From Halalkalibacter sp. APA_J-10(15) (GTDB lineage: Bacteria > Bacillota > Bacilli > Bacillales > Bacillaceae_D): a stretch of DNA of 64,000 nt. The stretch lies in the NCBI RefSeq assembly GCF_023017105.1, contig NZ_JALKEV010000001.1:248001-312000 (forward strand), read 5' to 3'. Below the pieces are notes generated by a model, which made no database searches, was not told the DNA's origin, and saw nothing but the letters and a program-made list of their open reading frames with translations. Below, piece after piece: positions 16,953 to 27,501 of this stretch (the stretch's first letter is position 1; every line of letters begins with the position of its first letter). Position numbers and translations under genes: made by a program.

Positions 16953-16981
16953 AAACATGAAAGCTTAAACGTCTGAATTCA
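16953..16981 (-). promoter_or_regulatory. possible forespore (sigma-F/G) promoter of pbpG
   Basis: Minus strand: TGAATT, 16 bases, CATGTTT, about 50 bp before the start. It resembles sigma-F/sigma-G promoters, which drive pbpG in B. subtilis, but the -10 match is partial. Confidence 0.35.
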
Positions 16982-17125
16982 AAGAGAAAGTGTCGAAGAA
17001 CATTGCTGATTTTCAAGCATTGCTATATACTTTCTTTTGAAGAAACGACTTATTACGTTTTAGTAATCAAAAATGATGAGCAGCACGACAGAACAGAAAT
17101 GAATCGTTAATATGAGGTGAAAGTA

Positions 17126-17959
17126 ATGGAATTATGGTATACAGAAAAGCAAACAGAGCGTTTCGGCATTACAGCAAAGGTGAAGCAGACGCTTCATACG
17201 GAAAAGACGGAGTTTCAACAATTAGATATGATTGAAACGGAAGAGTTTGGAAATATGCTTGTTCTAGATGGAATGGTGATGACAACGGAGAAGGATGAAT
17301 TTGTTTACCACGAAATGGTTGCTCATGTACCGTTATTTACGCACCCAAACCCGAAACGTGTATTAGTCGTTGGAGGAGGAGATGGTGGTGTAATCCGTGA
17401 AGTGTTAAAGCATCCTTCTGTGGAAAAGGCGACCCTTGTTGAAATCGATGGGAAAGTAGTCGAGTACTCGAAGAAATATTTACCGACTATTGCTGGTGCA
17501 CTTGAAGATCCACGTGTCGAAGTGCAAATTGATGACGGCTTTATGCATATTGCCAAAGCAGAAAATGAATATGATGTGATCATGGTAGATTCGACCGAGC
17601 CGGTAGGACCAGCTGTTAAATTGTTTGAAAAAGGCTTTTATGAAGGGGTTTCAAGAGCGTTAAAGGAAGACGGAATCTTTGTCGCACAAACCGACAACCC
17701 TTGGTTTCAAGGGGAATTAATTTCGCACGTATATCGTGATGTGCAGGAAATCTTTCCGATTACGAATTTATACACAGCGAACATTCCAACCTATCCTAGT
17801 GGTCTTTGGACATTTACAATTGGATCGAAAAAATATGACCCGTTACAGGTTAAGGACAGTCGCTTTCATCAAATCGAGACAAACTATTATACGAAGGATT
17901 TACATAGCGCAGCGTTTGCTTTACCACGATTTGTAGCAAGATTAATCGGAAGAGACTAA
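17126..17959 (+). CDS. speE: spermidine synthase
   Basis: 277 residues, almost the length of B. subtilis SpeE (276). It transfers the aminopropyl group from decarboxylated S-adenosylmethionine to putrescine. Seen: the N-terminal beta domain ([15 protein letters not shown]), the nucleotide loop [36 protein letters not shown], and the catalytic region [15 protein letters not shown] 9 bp upstream is in frame but lies in the ribosome-binding site GAGGTGA, so the ATG at 17126 is used. In B. subtilis speB (agmatinase) follows; here it is absent and ywiB comes next. Confidence 0.96.
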   Translation: MELWYTEKQTERFGITAKVKQTLHTEKTEFQQLDMIETEEFGNMLVLDGMVMTTEKDEFVYHEMVAHVPLFTHPNPKRVLVVGGGDGGVIREVLKHPSVEKATLVEIDGKVVEYSKKYLPTIAGALEDPRVEVQIDDGFMHIAKAENEYDVIMVDSTEPVGPAVKLFEKGFYEGVSRALKEDGIFVAQTDNPWFQGELISHVYRDVQEIFPITNLYTANIPTYPSGLWTFTIGSKKYDPLQVKDSRFHQIETNYYTKDLHSAAFALPRFVARLIGRD

Positions 17960-17968
17960 TTTGAAAGA

Positions 17969-18002
17969 AGATGAGCAACCAACAGTGGCTGCTCATTTTT
18001 TT
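17969..18002 (+). terminator. terminator after speE
   Basis: ATGAGCA (17971-17977) pairs with TGCTCAT, followed by TTTTTTTC. Confidence 0.8.
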
Positions 18003-18037
18003 CAAAGAGGATGAAAAGTCTTCTAAAGGACTTAGAC

Positions 18038-18094
18038 GAGACCGCTGAAAATGTACAAATCAACTTTTTCAGTACCTTTAATTTGACTGGAAAA
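18038..18094 (-). repeat. family A fragment (terminal hairpin only)
   Basis: The sequence CAACTTTTTCAGTACCTTT and its flanks match, in reverse, the third hairpin of the copy at 22.19-22.24 kb. The rest of the element is missing. Confidence 0.65.
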
Positions 18095-18166
18095 GATATG
18101 AAGCGCTTCTTGCAACTGAGCCTGAAACTCGCTAAACTATGAAAGATAGAGAGGTGTGCGAGCCAC

Positions 18167-18601
18167 ATGAAAAAGGCGCTAAAACGATTTGTGAAAATGC
18201 ATTTTCAGACGAAAGTAGAGCAGGATGACCATACGGATACGAATGATTTCACAACTAGAGGAGAGCTCTTTCATAAAGGCAGTCAAGATTATTTGCGCTT
18301 TGAAGAGGCACCCCCAGGTCTTGAGAAGGTTCAGACGACGATGAAATGGGATGGACATGAATTAATGTTAATTAGACAGGGGGCTGTCTTAATGAGACAA
18401 GCTTTCGTTGCAGGTGAAAGAACGTTTGGACGTTATGTGACACAAGAGGCATCTTGGGAAACAGAAGCGATCACTGAAAAAGTATTAGTACAATGGCCGC
18501 GAGGAAAGACACGTGGGCGGATTGAAATCTGTTATCGGTTCTTATTGCAAGGACAAGAGACAGGACGTCATAATGTTCGCTTAACGCTTGAGGAGGAATA
18601 A
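18167..18601 (+). CDS. ywiB: YwiB/DUF1934 protein
   Basis: 144 residues (YwiB of B. subtilis has 142). The DUF1934 pattern is clear: GELFHKGSQDYLRFEE, TTMKWDGHELMLIRQGAV, MRQAFV and GRIEICYRFLLQGQ. The family has a calycin-like beta barrel, suggesting binding of a small hydrophobic ligand, but no function is proven. The stop is 4 bp before argS, whose ribosome-binding site GAGGAGGA lies inside the last codons, so the two are a tight operon; argS and ywiB are also neighbours in B. subtilis. Confidence 0.92.
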   Translation: MKKALKRFVKMHFQTKVEQDDHTDTNDFTTRGELFHKGSQDYLRFEEAPPGLEKVQTTMKWDGHELMLIRQGAVLMRQAFVAGERTFGRYVTQEASWETEAITEKVLVQWPRGKTRGRIEICYRFLLQGQETGRHNVRLTLEEE

Positions 18602-18605
18602 ATAG

Positions 18606-20276
18606 ATGAATAGTGTAGAGCAATTGAAGCAGCAATTAAAAGAAGAAATTACGAATGCAGTGAAGGCTGCTCAGTTAGCGGATGATCAAACGATCCCAGA
18701 ATGTATATTAGAATCACCTAAGGATAAAGTACATGGTGACTATGCGACGAATATGGCGATGCAGCTAGCGCGAATTGCCAAGCAAGCTCCAAGAGCCATA
18801 GCGGAGCAAATTGTCGAGCATCTTGATCAAGCTCGTGCTTCAATTGAAAAAGTTGAAATTGCTGGGCCAGGCTTTATTAATTTTTATATGGATAAAGCGT
18901 ATTTACGTGAGGTCGTCCCAACGGTTATAAAGATGGGTGAGCGCTATGGCGAAACAAATATTGGTGCAGATACAAAGATTCAGATCGAATTTGTTTCTGC
19001 TAATCCAACTGGGACGTTACATCTTGGGCATGCGCGTGGTGCGGCAGTTGGTGATGCGCTTTGTCATATTTTGGACAAGGCAGGATATGAGGTCGAACGG
19101 GAATATTATATTAATGATGCTGGGAATCAAATTCATAATTTGACACTTTCTCTTGAAGCTCGTTATTTTCAAGCTCTTGGAAAAGAGAAGGGAATGCCAG
19201 AGGATGGCTATCATGGCAAAGATATCATTGAATTTGGTCAGCAGTTAGCTGATGAATATGGCGATAAATTTGTACATCAATCAGAAGGGGACAGAAGGGC
19301 ATTCTTTCGCGAGTATGGATTAAAGAAGGAGCTAGATAAGATTAAATACGATTTGAAGGAATATCGGGTTGAATTTGACCATTGGTTCTCTGAAACATCG
19401 TTATATGAATCTGGCAAAGTGGACGAAACATTAGCATATCTCCTTGAAAAAGGCGAGACGTACGAAAAGGATGGTGCTACGTGGTTCCGCTCAACGTCGT
19501 ATGGTGATGACAAAGACCGTGTCTTAGTTAAAAATGATGGCTCCTATACGTATTTAACTCCCGATATTGCCTATCATCAAGATAAGATGAGTCGTGGATT
19601 TGATAAGCTTATCAACATTTGGGGAGCTGACCACCATGGGTACATTCCGAGAATGAGGGCAGCGATTCAAGCGTTAGGCTATAATGCCGAGCAAATGGAT
19701 GTGGAAATCATTCAAATGGTTAGCCTCTATCAAGGCGGCGAAAAAGTGAAAATGAGTAAGCGAACTGGGAAGGCGGTCACATTACGCGATCTAATGGAAG
19801 AGGTCGGAATTGACGCAACGAGATATTTCTTTGCGATGCGCAGTGCCGATACTCATTTAGACTTTGATATGGATTTGGCGGTTTCGACGTCAAATGAAAA
19901 CCCCGTTTATTATGTTCAATACGCTCATGCTCGTGTATGTAGTATGCTTCGTCAAGGTCAAGAGCTAGGATTGACTTTTGATGAGACGACTGACCTTTCA
20001 AGCTTAACGTCCGAGAAGTCTTATGATTTGCTAAAAGCAATTGGTGATTTCCCAGTCGTGGTAGCGGAGGCAGCGGCAAAACAAAGCCCGCATCGTGTGA
20101 CAAACTATGTTCATGAGTTAGCTTCAACACTTCATAGCTTCTACAATGCTGAGCGTGTCATTGATCCAGATCAAAAGGAGGCGAGTGCTGCGCGTCTTGC
20201 CTTAATGAAAGCAACTCAAACAACGATCAAAAATGCGTTAGCACTTGTCGGTGTTTCATCACCTGAAAAAATGTAA
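18606..20276 (+). CDS. argS: arginyl-tRNA synthetase
   Basis: 556 residues, class I synthetase charging tRNA-Arg. It has the N-terminal Add-1 domain, the HIGH motif HLGH (139-142) in [15 protein letters not shown], the KMSKS variant KMSKR (382-386), and the C-terminal DALR anticodon-binding domain ending with [11 protein letters not shown]. Length is as in B. subtilis. It is co-transcribed with ywiB. Confidence 0.98.
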   Translation: MNSVEQLKQQLKEEITNAVKAAQLADDQTIPECILESPKDKVHGDYATNMAMQLARIAKQAPRAIAEQIVEHLDQARASIEKVEIAGPGFINFYMDKAYLREVVPTVIKMGERYGETNIGADTKIQIEFVSANPTGTLHLGHARGAAVGDALCHILDKAGYEVEREYYINDAGNQIHNLTLSLEARYFQALGKEKGMPEDGYHGKDIIEFGQQLADEYGDKFVHQSEGDRRAFFREYGLKKELDKIKYDLKEYRVEFDHWFSETSLYESGKVDETLAYLLEKGETYEKDGATWFRSTSYGDDKDRVLVKNDGSYTYLTPDIAYHQDKMSRGFDKLINIWGADHHGYIPRMRAAIQALGYNAEQMDVEIIQMVSLYQGGEKVKMSKRTGKAVTLRDLMEEVGIDATRYFFAMRSADTHLDFDMDLAVSTSNENPVYYVQYAHARVCSMLRQGQELGLTFDETTDLSSLTSEKSYDLLKAIGDFPVVVAEAAAKQSPHRVTNYVHELASTLHSFYNAERVIDPDQKEASAARLALMKATQTTIKNALALVGVSSPEKM

Positions 20277-20285
20277 ATGGATGAA

Positions 20286-20320
20286 AAGGACTCTGGAAAT
20301 TGAACATTTTCAGGGTCCTT
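20286..20320 (+). terminator. terminator after argS
   Basis: AAGGACTCTG pairs with CAGGGTCCTT (one G-T pair); the U-run is short. A second hairpin, CCGGATGAA (20382-20390) with TTCATTCGG (20401-20409) followed by GTTTTTCTTTT, lies 60 bp further and may be the real end. Confidence 0.65.
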
Positions 20321-20533
20321 ATATAGTTATATTGAAACAGTTAAGTAGGTTGTATGAAGGAAAAGAGTAAGATCGAGTAATCCGGATGAAGATTTAACAA
20401 TTCATTCGGGTTTTTCTTTTGTTTCTTCTTTATGAAATGGCAACAAGTATGGTCATCTTAACTCTCCTTCAAAAACCAATGTATGAAAAGTCGCCTCATG
20501 AGACAAAGTACAAGTATGAAAGTGGGGCTAGAA

Positions 20534-20704
20534 ATGAATGAAATGATTCTTGCATTTATCGCTGGGTTAGTCGTTGGTTTCTTGTTTGCGTGGATTAAGC
20601 TGCCTATTCCCGCTCCGCCTGCGCTAGCGGGAATACTCGGTATTTTCGGTATATATGCAGGCTATCAACTGTTCGTATTTGTATCTGCGCATTGGCTGAA
20701 ATGA
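20534..20704 (+). CDS. XapX domain (DUF1427) small membrane protein
   Basis: 56 residues with two membrane helices around the conserved loop KLPIPAPPALAGILGIFGIYAG, which defines the XapX/DUF1427 family. ATGs at 20483 and 20516 would lengthen it, but the family starts close to MNEMILAFIAGLVVGFLFAW; the ribosome-binding site is weak (GTGGGGC). The family is of unknown function and is often found beside purine or other catabolic genes; here it stands alone, with a family A repeat starting at its stop codon. Confidence 0.75.
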   Translation: MNEMILAFIAGLVVGFLFAWIKLPIPAPPALAGILGIFGIYAGYQLFVFVSAHWLK

Positions 20705-20880
20705 GGCCACTGAATCAAGGACAAATCGACTTTTTAAGTACCCTTTATTTGAGCAATGGCTTCACTCGTTGCTTGCTTGATACGATAAACCAACTCGTAT
20801 CAAGCTTCCCAAAATATGGTTTCACTCATTGCTTAAAGGGCACCACAAAGGTTAAAAGCCAAACTCTTTCAAGGCCCATT
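20702..20880 (-). repeat. family A structured repeat, copy 2
   Basis: Reverse orientation. Outer stem AGCAATG (20752-20758) with CATTGCT (20827-20833). The inner hairpin has 11 perfect base pairs, GCTTGATACGA (20775-20785) with TCGTATCAAGC (20795-20805). Flanking hairpins 1 (GGGCACCACAAAGGTT side) and 3 (GGCCACTGAATCAAGG side) are present but imperfect. It starts inside the XapX stop region and ends just before the ribosome-binding site of the next gene. Confidence 0.85.
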
Positions 20881-20900
20881 GAAATAAGGAGGCGAAGAAC

Positions 20901-21674
20901 GTGCCGTATGTTAAATTAGACAAAGCTCGTATTTATTACGAAATATACGGGAGTGGACAGCCACTTGTTTTTGTACATCCTCCAGTGATGGGACAATTAA
21001 CATTTCAATCGCAACGGTCACTTGCTAAGCACTATCAAGTCATTTTCATTGATTTATTCAATAGTGGTAAAAGTACAAAGCATGTGTCTGCATCTGAGGT
21101 AGAGGTTCCGTACTTGGCACAAATGATTAATAACGTTTTAACGAAAATGAATATCCAATCAGCCGTTATTTGTGGATATTCTAATGGAGGTTCAGTCGCA
21201 ACTGAATTTGCTTTAACGTACCCCGCAAGAACGGATGGGCTTATTTTAATTGGCGGGTTTCCTGAGGTATCCTCGTTTTTATTGGAGAAGGAATTTAAGC
21301 TTGGGATTTGGGCAGCGAAGAAAGAGTTGCTGGCTTTGTTTGCTCTTGCTCTACCGAAAGCTCATTTCCGCTCTAAGCGAGAGCAGAAGGAGATGGGAAG
21401 GTGGATAAAGCGTGCTGATGCGAATGTTTTGAAAGATATGTATGAAGCCGGGGAACGATATGTAGCGACTGAACGTCTTAAGCAGCTCTCCGTACCCGTT
21501 CTAACGATTTATGGGAAACGAGATCTGTTTTCAACGCCATATATCGTCTATTTTCTTCAAGAAGTGAAGCAAATTGATGTAGTCATCGTGAGTCAAGTTG
21601 CACATCAAGTACCAACGAAGACACCAGAAGAATGTAATGCGATTATCCATCAATGGATGGTCCGTCATTTTTAG
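20901..21674 (+). CDS. alpha/beta hydrolase
   Basis: 257 residues. The nucleophile elbow GYSNGG (G-x-S-x-G) gives Ser in about position 94; the acid is probably Asp in YGKRDLFS and the base His in VAHQVPTKTPEE. The oxyanion segment is FVHPPVMGQ, where most relatives have HG; this PP variant is unusual. No signal peptide, so it acts in the cytoplasm on a small ester, lactone or peroxide; the substrate cannot be told. Start GTG after AAGGAGG. It stands between two repeat blocks. Confidence 0.85.
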   Translation: MPYVKLDKARIYYEIYGSGQPLVFVHPPVMGQLTFQSQRSLAKHYQVIFIDLFNSGKSTKHVSASEVEVPYLAQMINNVLTKMNIQSAVICGYSNGGSVATEFALTYPARTDGLILIGGFPEVSSFLLEKEFKLGIWAAKKELLALFALALPKAHFRSKREQKEMGRWIKRADANVLKDMYEAGERYVATERLKQLSVPVLTIYGKRDLFSTPYIVYFLQEVKQIDVVIVSQVAHQVPTKTPEECNAIIHQWMVRHF

Positions 21675-21754
21675 AAGTATTGGATGGACTCGTTTGAAAA
21701 TGACCTTAAAATGACAGTGAAGTGTTTGGTAAAATGAAACTTCAAACTGTAGAT

Positions 21755-21792
21755 AAAAGGCCTTTGAGTCTCATTTCTCAAAGGCCTTTTAA
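21755..21792 (+). terminator. terminator after the alpha/beta hydrolase
   Basis: AAAAGGCCTTTGAG and CTCAAAGGCCTTTT form a perfect 14-bp stem with an 8-base loop. Confidence 0.9.
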
Positions 21793-21837
21793 ACTATTTC
21801 TCTTATTTTTATCGTTGAAGAGTAGGGAATGTCTATC

Positions 21838-22400
21838 CTACCTCTCAACAAAGCGGACGGGACGGGAGGGTCGACTCCTGCAGGAGGGAAGGGCACTGAA
21901 AAAGGTTGGTTTTTGAGGCCACTGAAAAAGTTTGGTTTTAACTTTTTCAGTGGCTTTGAAGTAATGTGCGTAGCCGTTGCCCGATTTTGAAAGCCTTGCA
22001 ATGAGTGGGTTTCTCATAGCAAGGCGCGCAACGAGCGGAGCCATTACTCTTCCTTGAGTTACTAGAAAGGACTTTTTCAGTGACCTCTGCCCTTTAAGCA
22101 ATGTGCGAAACCGTTGCCTGTTTTGAGAAGATTGATTGAGTGGGTTTCTCGTATCAATCGAGCAACGAGTGAAGCCATTGCTTGTCAAATCAAAGGTACT
22201 GAAAAAGTTGATTTCTACTTTTTCAATGGCCTCAGGGAAGGGCAGGTTGAAATCCACCGGCGCAGCCGGTTCGTTCAACGCCCACCTGCGGAAAGCGTAC
22301 CCCCATCCCGGGAGCGAGGGCAAAGCTCCCATTCAAGTCCGAAGTATACGAGCACTTTTTCAGTGGCCTCAGCCTAGGAGGGCTTTGACCCAGCCTCTAG
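21838..22400 (+). repeat. composite repeat block: two family A copies and a GC-rich segment
   Basis: A large gene-free stretch (21675-22437). The first full copy, 21915-22087, has hairpin 1 with a perfect 15-bp stem (21918-21932 with 21940-21954), outer stem GTAATG with CATTAC, and inner stem GCCTTGC/GCAAGGC. The second, 22091-22232, lacks hairpin 1 and has outer stem AGCAATG/CATTGCT, inner stem GATTGAT/ATCAATC, and hairpin 3 (CTGAAAAAGT with ACTTTTTCA). On both sides lie GC-rich sequences with CTCCTGCAGGAG (21875-21886), CCGGCGCAGCCGG and ATCCCGGGA palindromes. Open frames here are repeat artefacts. Confidence 0.8.
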
Positions 22401-22440
22401 CACGACGCAATTAAGAAAAGACGCTATCACGCTTTTCTTA
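22399..22440 (-). repeat. family C element carrying the clsB stop codon
   Basis: Minus strand: the clsB stop TAA (22438-22440) begins TAAGAAAAGCGTG, which pairs with the ACGCTATCACGC-side arm GCGTCTTTTCTTA. The second hairpin is reduced to TGCGTCGTGC. It probably ends clsB transcription. Confidence 0.7.
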
Positions 22441-23634
22441 TAACAAGCCTGATACAAGTGTAGCAATCTTTTCTTTACTGCGATGTATGAATGGACGCTT
22501 CTCGTATGCTTTTAAGGTTAAACGCTCGGAGCGTTGCATGTCGTATTCAAGTGTATGAAGGACCTTTTGTACGAATGCCTTTTCATAAATAAGGCAATTA
22601 ATTTCATGGTTAAGGTGAAAGCTCCGCTTGTCAAAGTTCGCTGTACCGATATCACACATTTGCTCATCAATGATGATACATTTCGCATGGAAGAAGCCAC
22701 GATAATATTGATAGATGCTTACACCCTCTTTTAAAAGGCGTTCGAAATAAGGATAAGCAGCTTCACGAACGAGTGGATGATCACCTTTTTTCGGGAGAAC
22801 GATCCGAATGTTAATTCCCCTTTGTGCGGCATTTAGTAATTCCTTTTGCAGTAATTTTCCTGGAATGTAATAAGGGGTGCCAATGACAATAGATGATTTC
22901 GCTTGTCTAATCAAATCGATAAACGTCTCTTCTAAATAACTACCGTCAGTAGGTAAAATGCGTAATGGTACTTCTCCTTTTGCTAACCGCGGATAATGGC
23001 TTTCCTTTTTGATGTACGTTTGCTTAGCTGTTTGCCAATCTTCTAGAAATTGCTCTTGCAAATCTTGAACTCCTTCACCAGCAATACGTAAATGAAAATC
23101 TCGCCAAAAGCCGAATGAAGGGTCTCTACCTAAATATTCGTCACCGACATTAAAGCCACCGACATAACCGACTGTTCCATCGATAATTGTTAGCTTTCGA
23201 TGATTACGACGATTGATCGTGAAGAACAAATATGGAAAGGAAGGAGGGTGAGAGTAGGCGATTGAGATCCCTGCTTTCTTATACTTCCTTTTAACGTGTC
23301 TTGAGAGCTTGCAACCAAAGCGGTCAACGAGCAGTCGTACAGTTACACCTTGCTTTGCTTTTAATGCCAATGTCGATAATACTTTTTTTCCAATATGGTC
23401 ATCACGAAAAATATAGAAGAGGATGTGGATATGATCGGTTGCCTCTTTCATATCGTGAAGCATTTGTTTAAAGCACTCTTCTCCCTCTGTCAAGAGCATG
23501 ACATCTCCGTAACGAGTTTCCTGTACGTGACGAGTCGCCTCTTTCTTCTGCTTCCTTAAGCCGAGTAAGAAGTCAATGCGCATCAAAATAATGAGTGCGA
23601 CAATGACAAAAAGTGCGATTAACCATCCATTCAT
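22438..23634 (-). CDS. clsB: cardiolipin synthase
   Basis: 398 residues, the length of B. subtilis ClsB (YwjE). One N-terminal membrane anchor (about 3-20) and two phospholipase D domains, each with an HKD motif: His145 in NHRKLTIIDGTVGYVGGFN and His316 in FHAKCIIIDEQMCDIG. It joins two phosphatidylglycerols to make cardiolipin and glycerol at the membrane. Position before rpoE/pyrG matches ywjE of B. subtilis. Cardiolipin content is often high in alkaliphiles, though nothing in the sequence proves a special role here. Confidence 0.92.
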   Translation of the reverse strand: MNGWLIALFVIVALIILMRIDFLLGLRKQKKEATRHVQETRYGDVMLLTEGEECFKQMLHDMKEATDHIHILFYIFRDDHIGKKVLSTLALKAKQGVTVRLLVDRFGCKLSRHVKRKYKKAGISIAYSHPPSFPYLFFTINRRNHRKLTIIDGTVGYVGGFNVGDEYLGRDPSFGFWRDFHLRIAGEGVQDLQEQFLEDWQTAKQTYIKKESHYPRLAKGEVPLRILPTDGSYLEETFIDLIRQAKSSIVIGTPYYIPGKLLQKELLNAAQRGINIRIVLPKKGDHPLVREAAYPYFERLLKEGVSIYQYYRGFFHAKCIIIDEQMCDIGTANFDKRSFHLNHEINCLIYEKAFVQKVLHTLEYDMQRSERLTLKAYEKRPFIHRSKEKIATLVSGLL

Positions 23635-23765
23635 TTAGGAACACCTACCTTTTCTCTAAAGGAGAAGATCTTTTGATAAGATTCTTCCAACTAGATTACC
23701 CTATTTACTTGAAATTCATGTTGGTTATTTTGTAAAATCATGAAATAATAGAAGTTTAGCGTTAG

Positions 23766-23795
23766 TAAGAAAAAATGGCTTCGCAGTTTTTCTTA
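23766..23795. repeat. family C hairpin, isolated copy
   Basis: TAAGAAAAA pairs with TTTTTCTTA around a short loop with GCTTCGC. It lies between the divergent clsB and tetR genes, not at a stop codon. Confidence 0.6.
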
Positions 23796-23859
23796 TAAAA
23801 GTATGGCTCATTCGTTTGAAATTTAGTATGCTATAAGCAAAATTAGGGGAGGCAGGTTG

Positions 23860-24492
23860 ATGAAAAAGGCAGTGAAATCGCTTGTGAAGGATCCTGAATT
23901 GATTCGAAAGCGTAGGGAGCAAATGGTTAAGGCTGCGGTACATTTATTTACGGAAAAAGGATTTCATCGCACAACCACTCGTGAAATTGCAAGTGCATCA
24001 GGGTTTAGCATTGGTACCCTTTATGAATATATTCGAACGAAGGAAGACGTTCTATTCCTTGTTTGTGATTCGATTTATGAAGAAGTTCGGGGACGGTTGC
24101 AATCATTACTGAAGGAGGAAGGGAGCGGAATGGATCGGTTAAAAAATGCCATTTCATCCTATTTCCAAGTCGTTCATGAAATGCAGGATGAAGTCCTTGT
24201 CATGTATCAAGAAACGAAATCGCTATCTAAGGACGCACTGAAATATGTGCTGGAGAAGGAAGTACAGATGGTTGCGATGATAGAAGAGGTTCTTCACCAT
24301 TGTGTAAAAGAGAAGATAGCTACATTAAATGAGAAGCAGATTAAGCTGATTGCGCATAATATTGTTGTTCAAGGTCAGATGTGGACGTTTAGGCGATGGT
24401 CCATTCAGAAGCTGTACAATATTGAGGAGTACACTCAGCTTCAAGTTGAAATTCTTCTTTCAGGAATGAAAAATACAAAAGCTATGGAATAA
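23860..24492 (+). CDS. TetR/AcrR family transcriptional regulator
   Basis: 210 residues. The helix-turn-helix is TEKGFHRTTTREIASASGFSIGTLYEYIRTKEDVLF, near residues 30-65; the rest is a helical ligand-binding domain like those of fatty-acid-responsive FadR/YsiA-type regulators. The ATG at 23860 follows GGGGAGGC; a TTG just before it is ignored. In several Bacillus genomes a TetR gene at this place stands with acyl-CoA dehydrogenase and mutase genes; here these are missing, so the target cannot be told. Confidence 0.88.
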   Translation: MKKAVKSLVKDPELIRKRREQMVKAAVHLFTEKGFHRTTTREIASASGFSIGTLYEYIRTKEDVLFLVCDSIYEEVRGRLQSLLKEEGSGMDRLKNAISSYFQVVHEMQDEVLVMYQETKSLSKDALKYVLEKEVQMVAMIEEVLHHCVKEKIATLNEKQIKLIAHNIVVQGQMWTFRRWSIQKLYNIEEYTQLQVEILLSGMKNTKAME

Positions 24493-24555
24493 AGCTTATA
24501 ATTATGTTTATAATGAAAAGATGTGCGATAGATTGCGAAGAAAGGACGTGGCAAG

Positions 24556-25050
24556 ATGGGATTAGAATTATCGAAAGACGAAGTAATAGAGCATTCAATG
24601 GTAGAGATTGCTTACGGAATTATGAAAAAGGGTCGTAAGCCTTATGATTACTATGATTTGATGGATGAAGTAGCAAAAGTGAAAGGTATGAACGAGGAAC
24701 AAGTAGCTGAACGAATTGCGAACTTATATACAGATTTAAATATTGATGGTCGTTTCCATTCACTTGGAGATAACACATGGGGGTTGAAAAGCTGGTATGC
24801 ACTAGAGCAGGCTGAGGAAGAGATTACAACGCCTGTGAAGCCGAAGAAGAAATCAAAAGCAACAGCTGACCTCGATGATGACTTTGATGATTATGAAGAT
24901 GAATATGAAGATCTTGAAGACGAACTAGATGAGATTGCTATGGAAGACGATGCTGATAAGGATGAGGAATCAGACGAGTATTCAGATGGAGTCGAAGATA
25001 TAGACGAAGATGAGGATGATTCTGATAAATTTGAAGAAGATGGGAACTAA
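24556..25050 (+). CDS. rpoE: RNA polymerase delta subunit
   Basis: 164 residues. The N-terminal folded HARE-HTH domain ([20 protein letters not shown] to WGLKSWYAL, about 1-90) is followed by a disordered tail with long Asp/Glu runs (about 105-164). Delta loosens polymerase from weak promoters and helps recycling. It precedes pyrG, as in most Bacillus. The start follows AAAGGACG. Confidence 0.97.
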   Translation: MGLELSKDEVIEHSMVEIAYGIMKKGRKPYDYYDLMDEVAKVKGMNEEQVAERIANLYTDLNIDGRFHSLGDNTWGLKSWYALEQAEEEITTPVKPKKKSKATADLDDDFDDYEDEYEDLEDELDEIAMEDDADKDEESDEYSDGVEDIDEDEDDSDKFEEDGN

Positions 25051-25059
25051 TGAATCTGC

Positions 25060-25173
25060 TTGACTTCTTCGAGCATTCTCGGTAGAATCATTTTTGGGCT
25101 TAAGAACCGAATGGTGAAGTTAAAACAAAAGTGTGCCCCTTTACACAGGAGGGATCGCTCACTTTTGTTTTTT
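25060..25173 (+). promoter_or_regulatory. pyrG promoter with CTP-responsive attenuator
   Basis: TTGACT (25060-25065), 17 bp, TAGAAT (25083-25088), then seven bases to GGGCTTAAG, so transcripts should begin with GGGC. The leader holds a terminator: ACAAAAGTG (25125-25133) with CACTTTTGT (25160-25168) and a T-run, and inside its left arm lies CCCCTTT. In B. subtilis low CTP lets polymerase add extra G at the GGGC start; the G-run pairs with the C/U-rich left arm and stops terminator formation. All parts of that mechanism are present here. Confidence 0.8.
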
Positions 25174-25189
25174 TTTATAACTAGATTGA

Positions 25190-26818
<1,629 letters not shown>

Positions 26819-26834
26819 GATTGGATTGCTGTTG

Positions 26835-26873
26835 AAAAGCGCCCTCAAGGACAATACTTGAGGGCGCTTTTTT
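26835..26873 (+). terminator. terminator after pyrG
   Basis: AAGCGCCCTCAAG (26837-26849) pairs perfectly with CTTGAGGGCGCTT (26857-26869), then TTTT. Confidence 0.92.
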
Positions 26874-26920
26874 ATACACTAATATGGTGGACAATTGTCG
26901 CTAGTCTTTACAGTGCTTAC

Positions 26921-27439
26921 TTAATACTCCTCCAACATTTCCTTCATCGTCAGTTGGATAGCGATAAAGCAAAAGAGAGCTGCGATTGAAGCAGGGTGAC
27001 CAATCCGGTATCCTAGATCATTGGGCACTAACCCATCCATGCAATCCAAGTCAATGATTATATCTGCTAGCTCATCAAGCTCACTCGATTCGTGCTTCGT
27101 TACGATAGCAACAAATGGAACAGCTTGCTCGGTTAAGATCTTCGCTGTTTTTAGTAGTACGTGATGGTCTGATGTGGGTGCTACGAGCAGTGCGCGGTCA
27201 ACAGGAGATATCGTTGCCATAGATCCATTCTGATAGAGGGGGTTCGTTTGCTCAAAGCGATCTTGACCATAAAGTGCTTCAGCAAGCACACCGCCCATTT
27301 CCTCTTGTGCATCAATATACAGGCTCCCATCTCCGACTAATGATTGGCATAGAAGGCGGGCGGCCTCTTCAACTAATTCTTCTTTTTGAGCGATGTCCTT
27401 GAGGCATCCTTGAAGCTGTGTTGTGAAAATCGTAAGCAC
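26921..27439 (-). CDS. ywjG: DUF2529 protein YwjG
   Basis: 172 residues (YwjG of B. subtilis: about 173). The pattern resembles an SIS-type sugar-isomerase fold: LYIDAQEEMGGVLAEALYG, RALLVAPTSDHH and FVAIVTKHESSELDELAD. No catalytic motif is recognised. It lies on the opposite strand between pyrG and spo0F exactly as in B. subtilis. The role is unknown. Confidence 0.88.
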   Translation of the reverse strand: MLTIFTTQLQGCLKDIAQKEELVEEAARLLCQSLVGDGSLYIDAQEEMGGVLAEALYGQDRFEQTNPLYQNGSMATISPVDRALLVAPTSDHHVLLKTAKILTEQAVPFVAIVTKHESSELDELADIIIDLDCMDGLVPNDLGYRIGHPASIAALFCFIAIQLTMKEMLEEY

Positions 27440-27501
27440 AGTCGTTTCCTCCTTCTTTTCAGTGTCTTCTTATTCGATCGTATTGAAAAAATCGCTACAT
27501 T

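Noticed and set aside
20692-20919. 75-codon frame between XapX and the hydrolase
   Set aside because: It lies wholly in a family A repeat and overlaps both neighbours.
21838-22414. Several overlapping frames of 60-164 codons in the repeat block before clsB
   Set aside because: They cover family A hairpins on both strands, have no ribosome-binding sites and change frame between copies.
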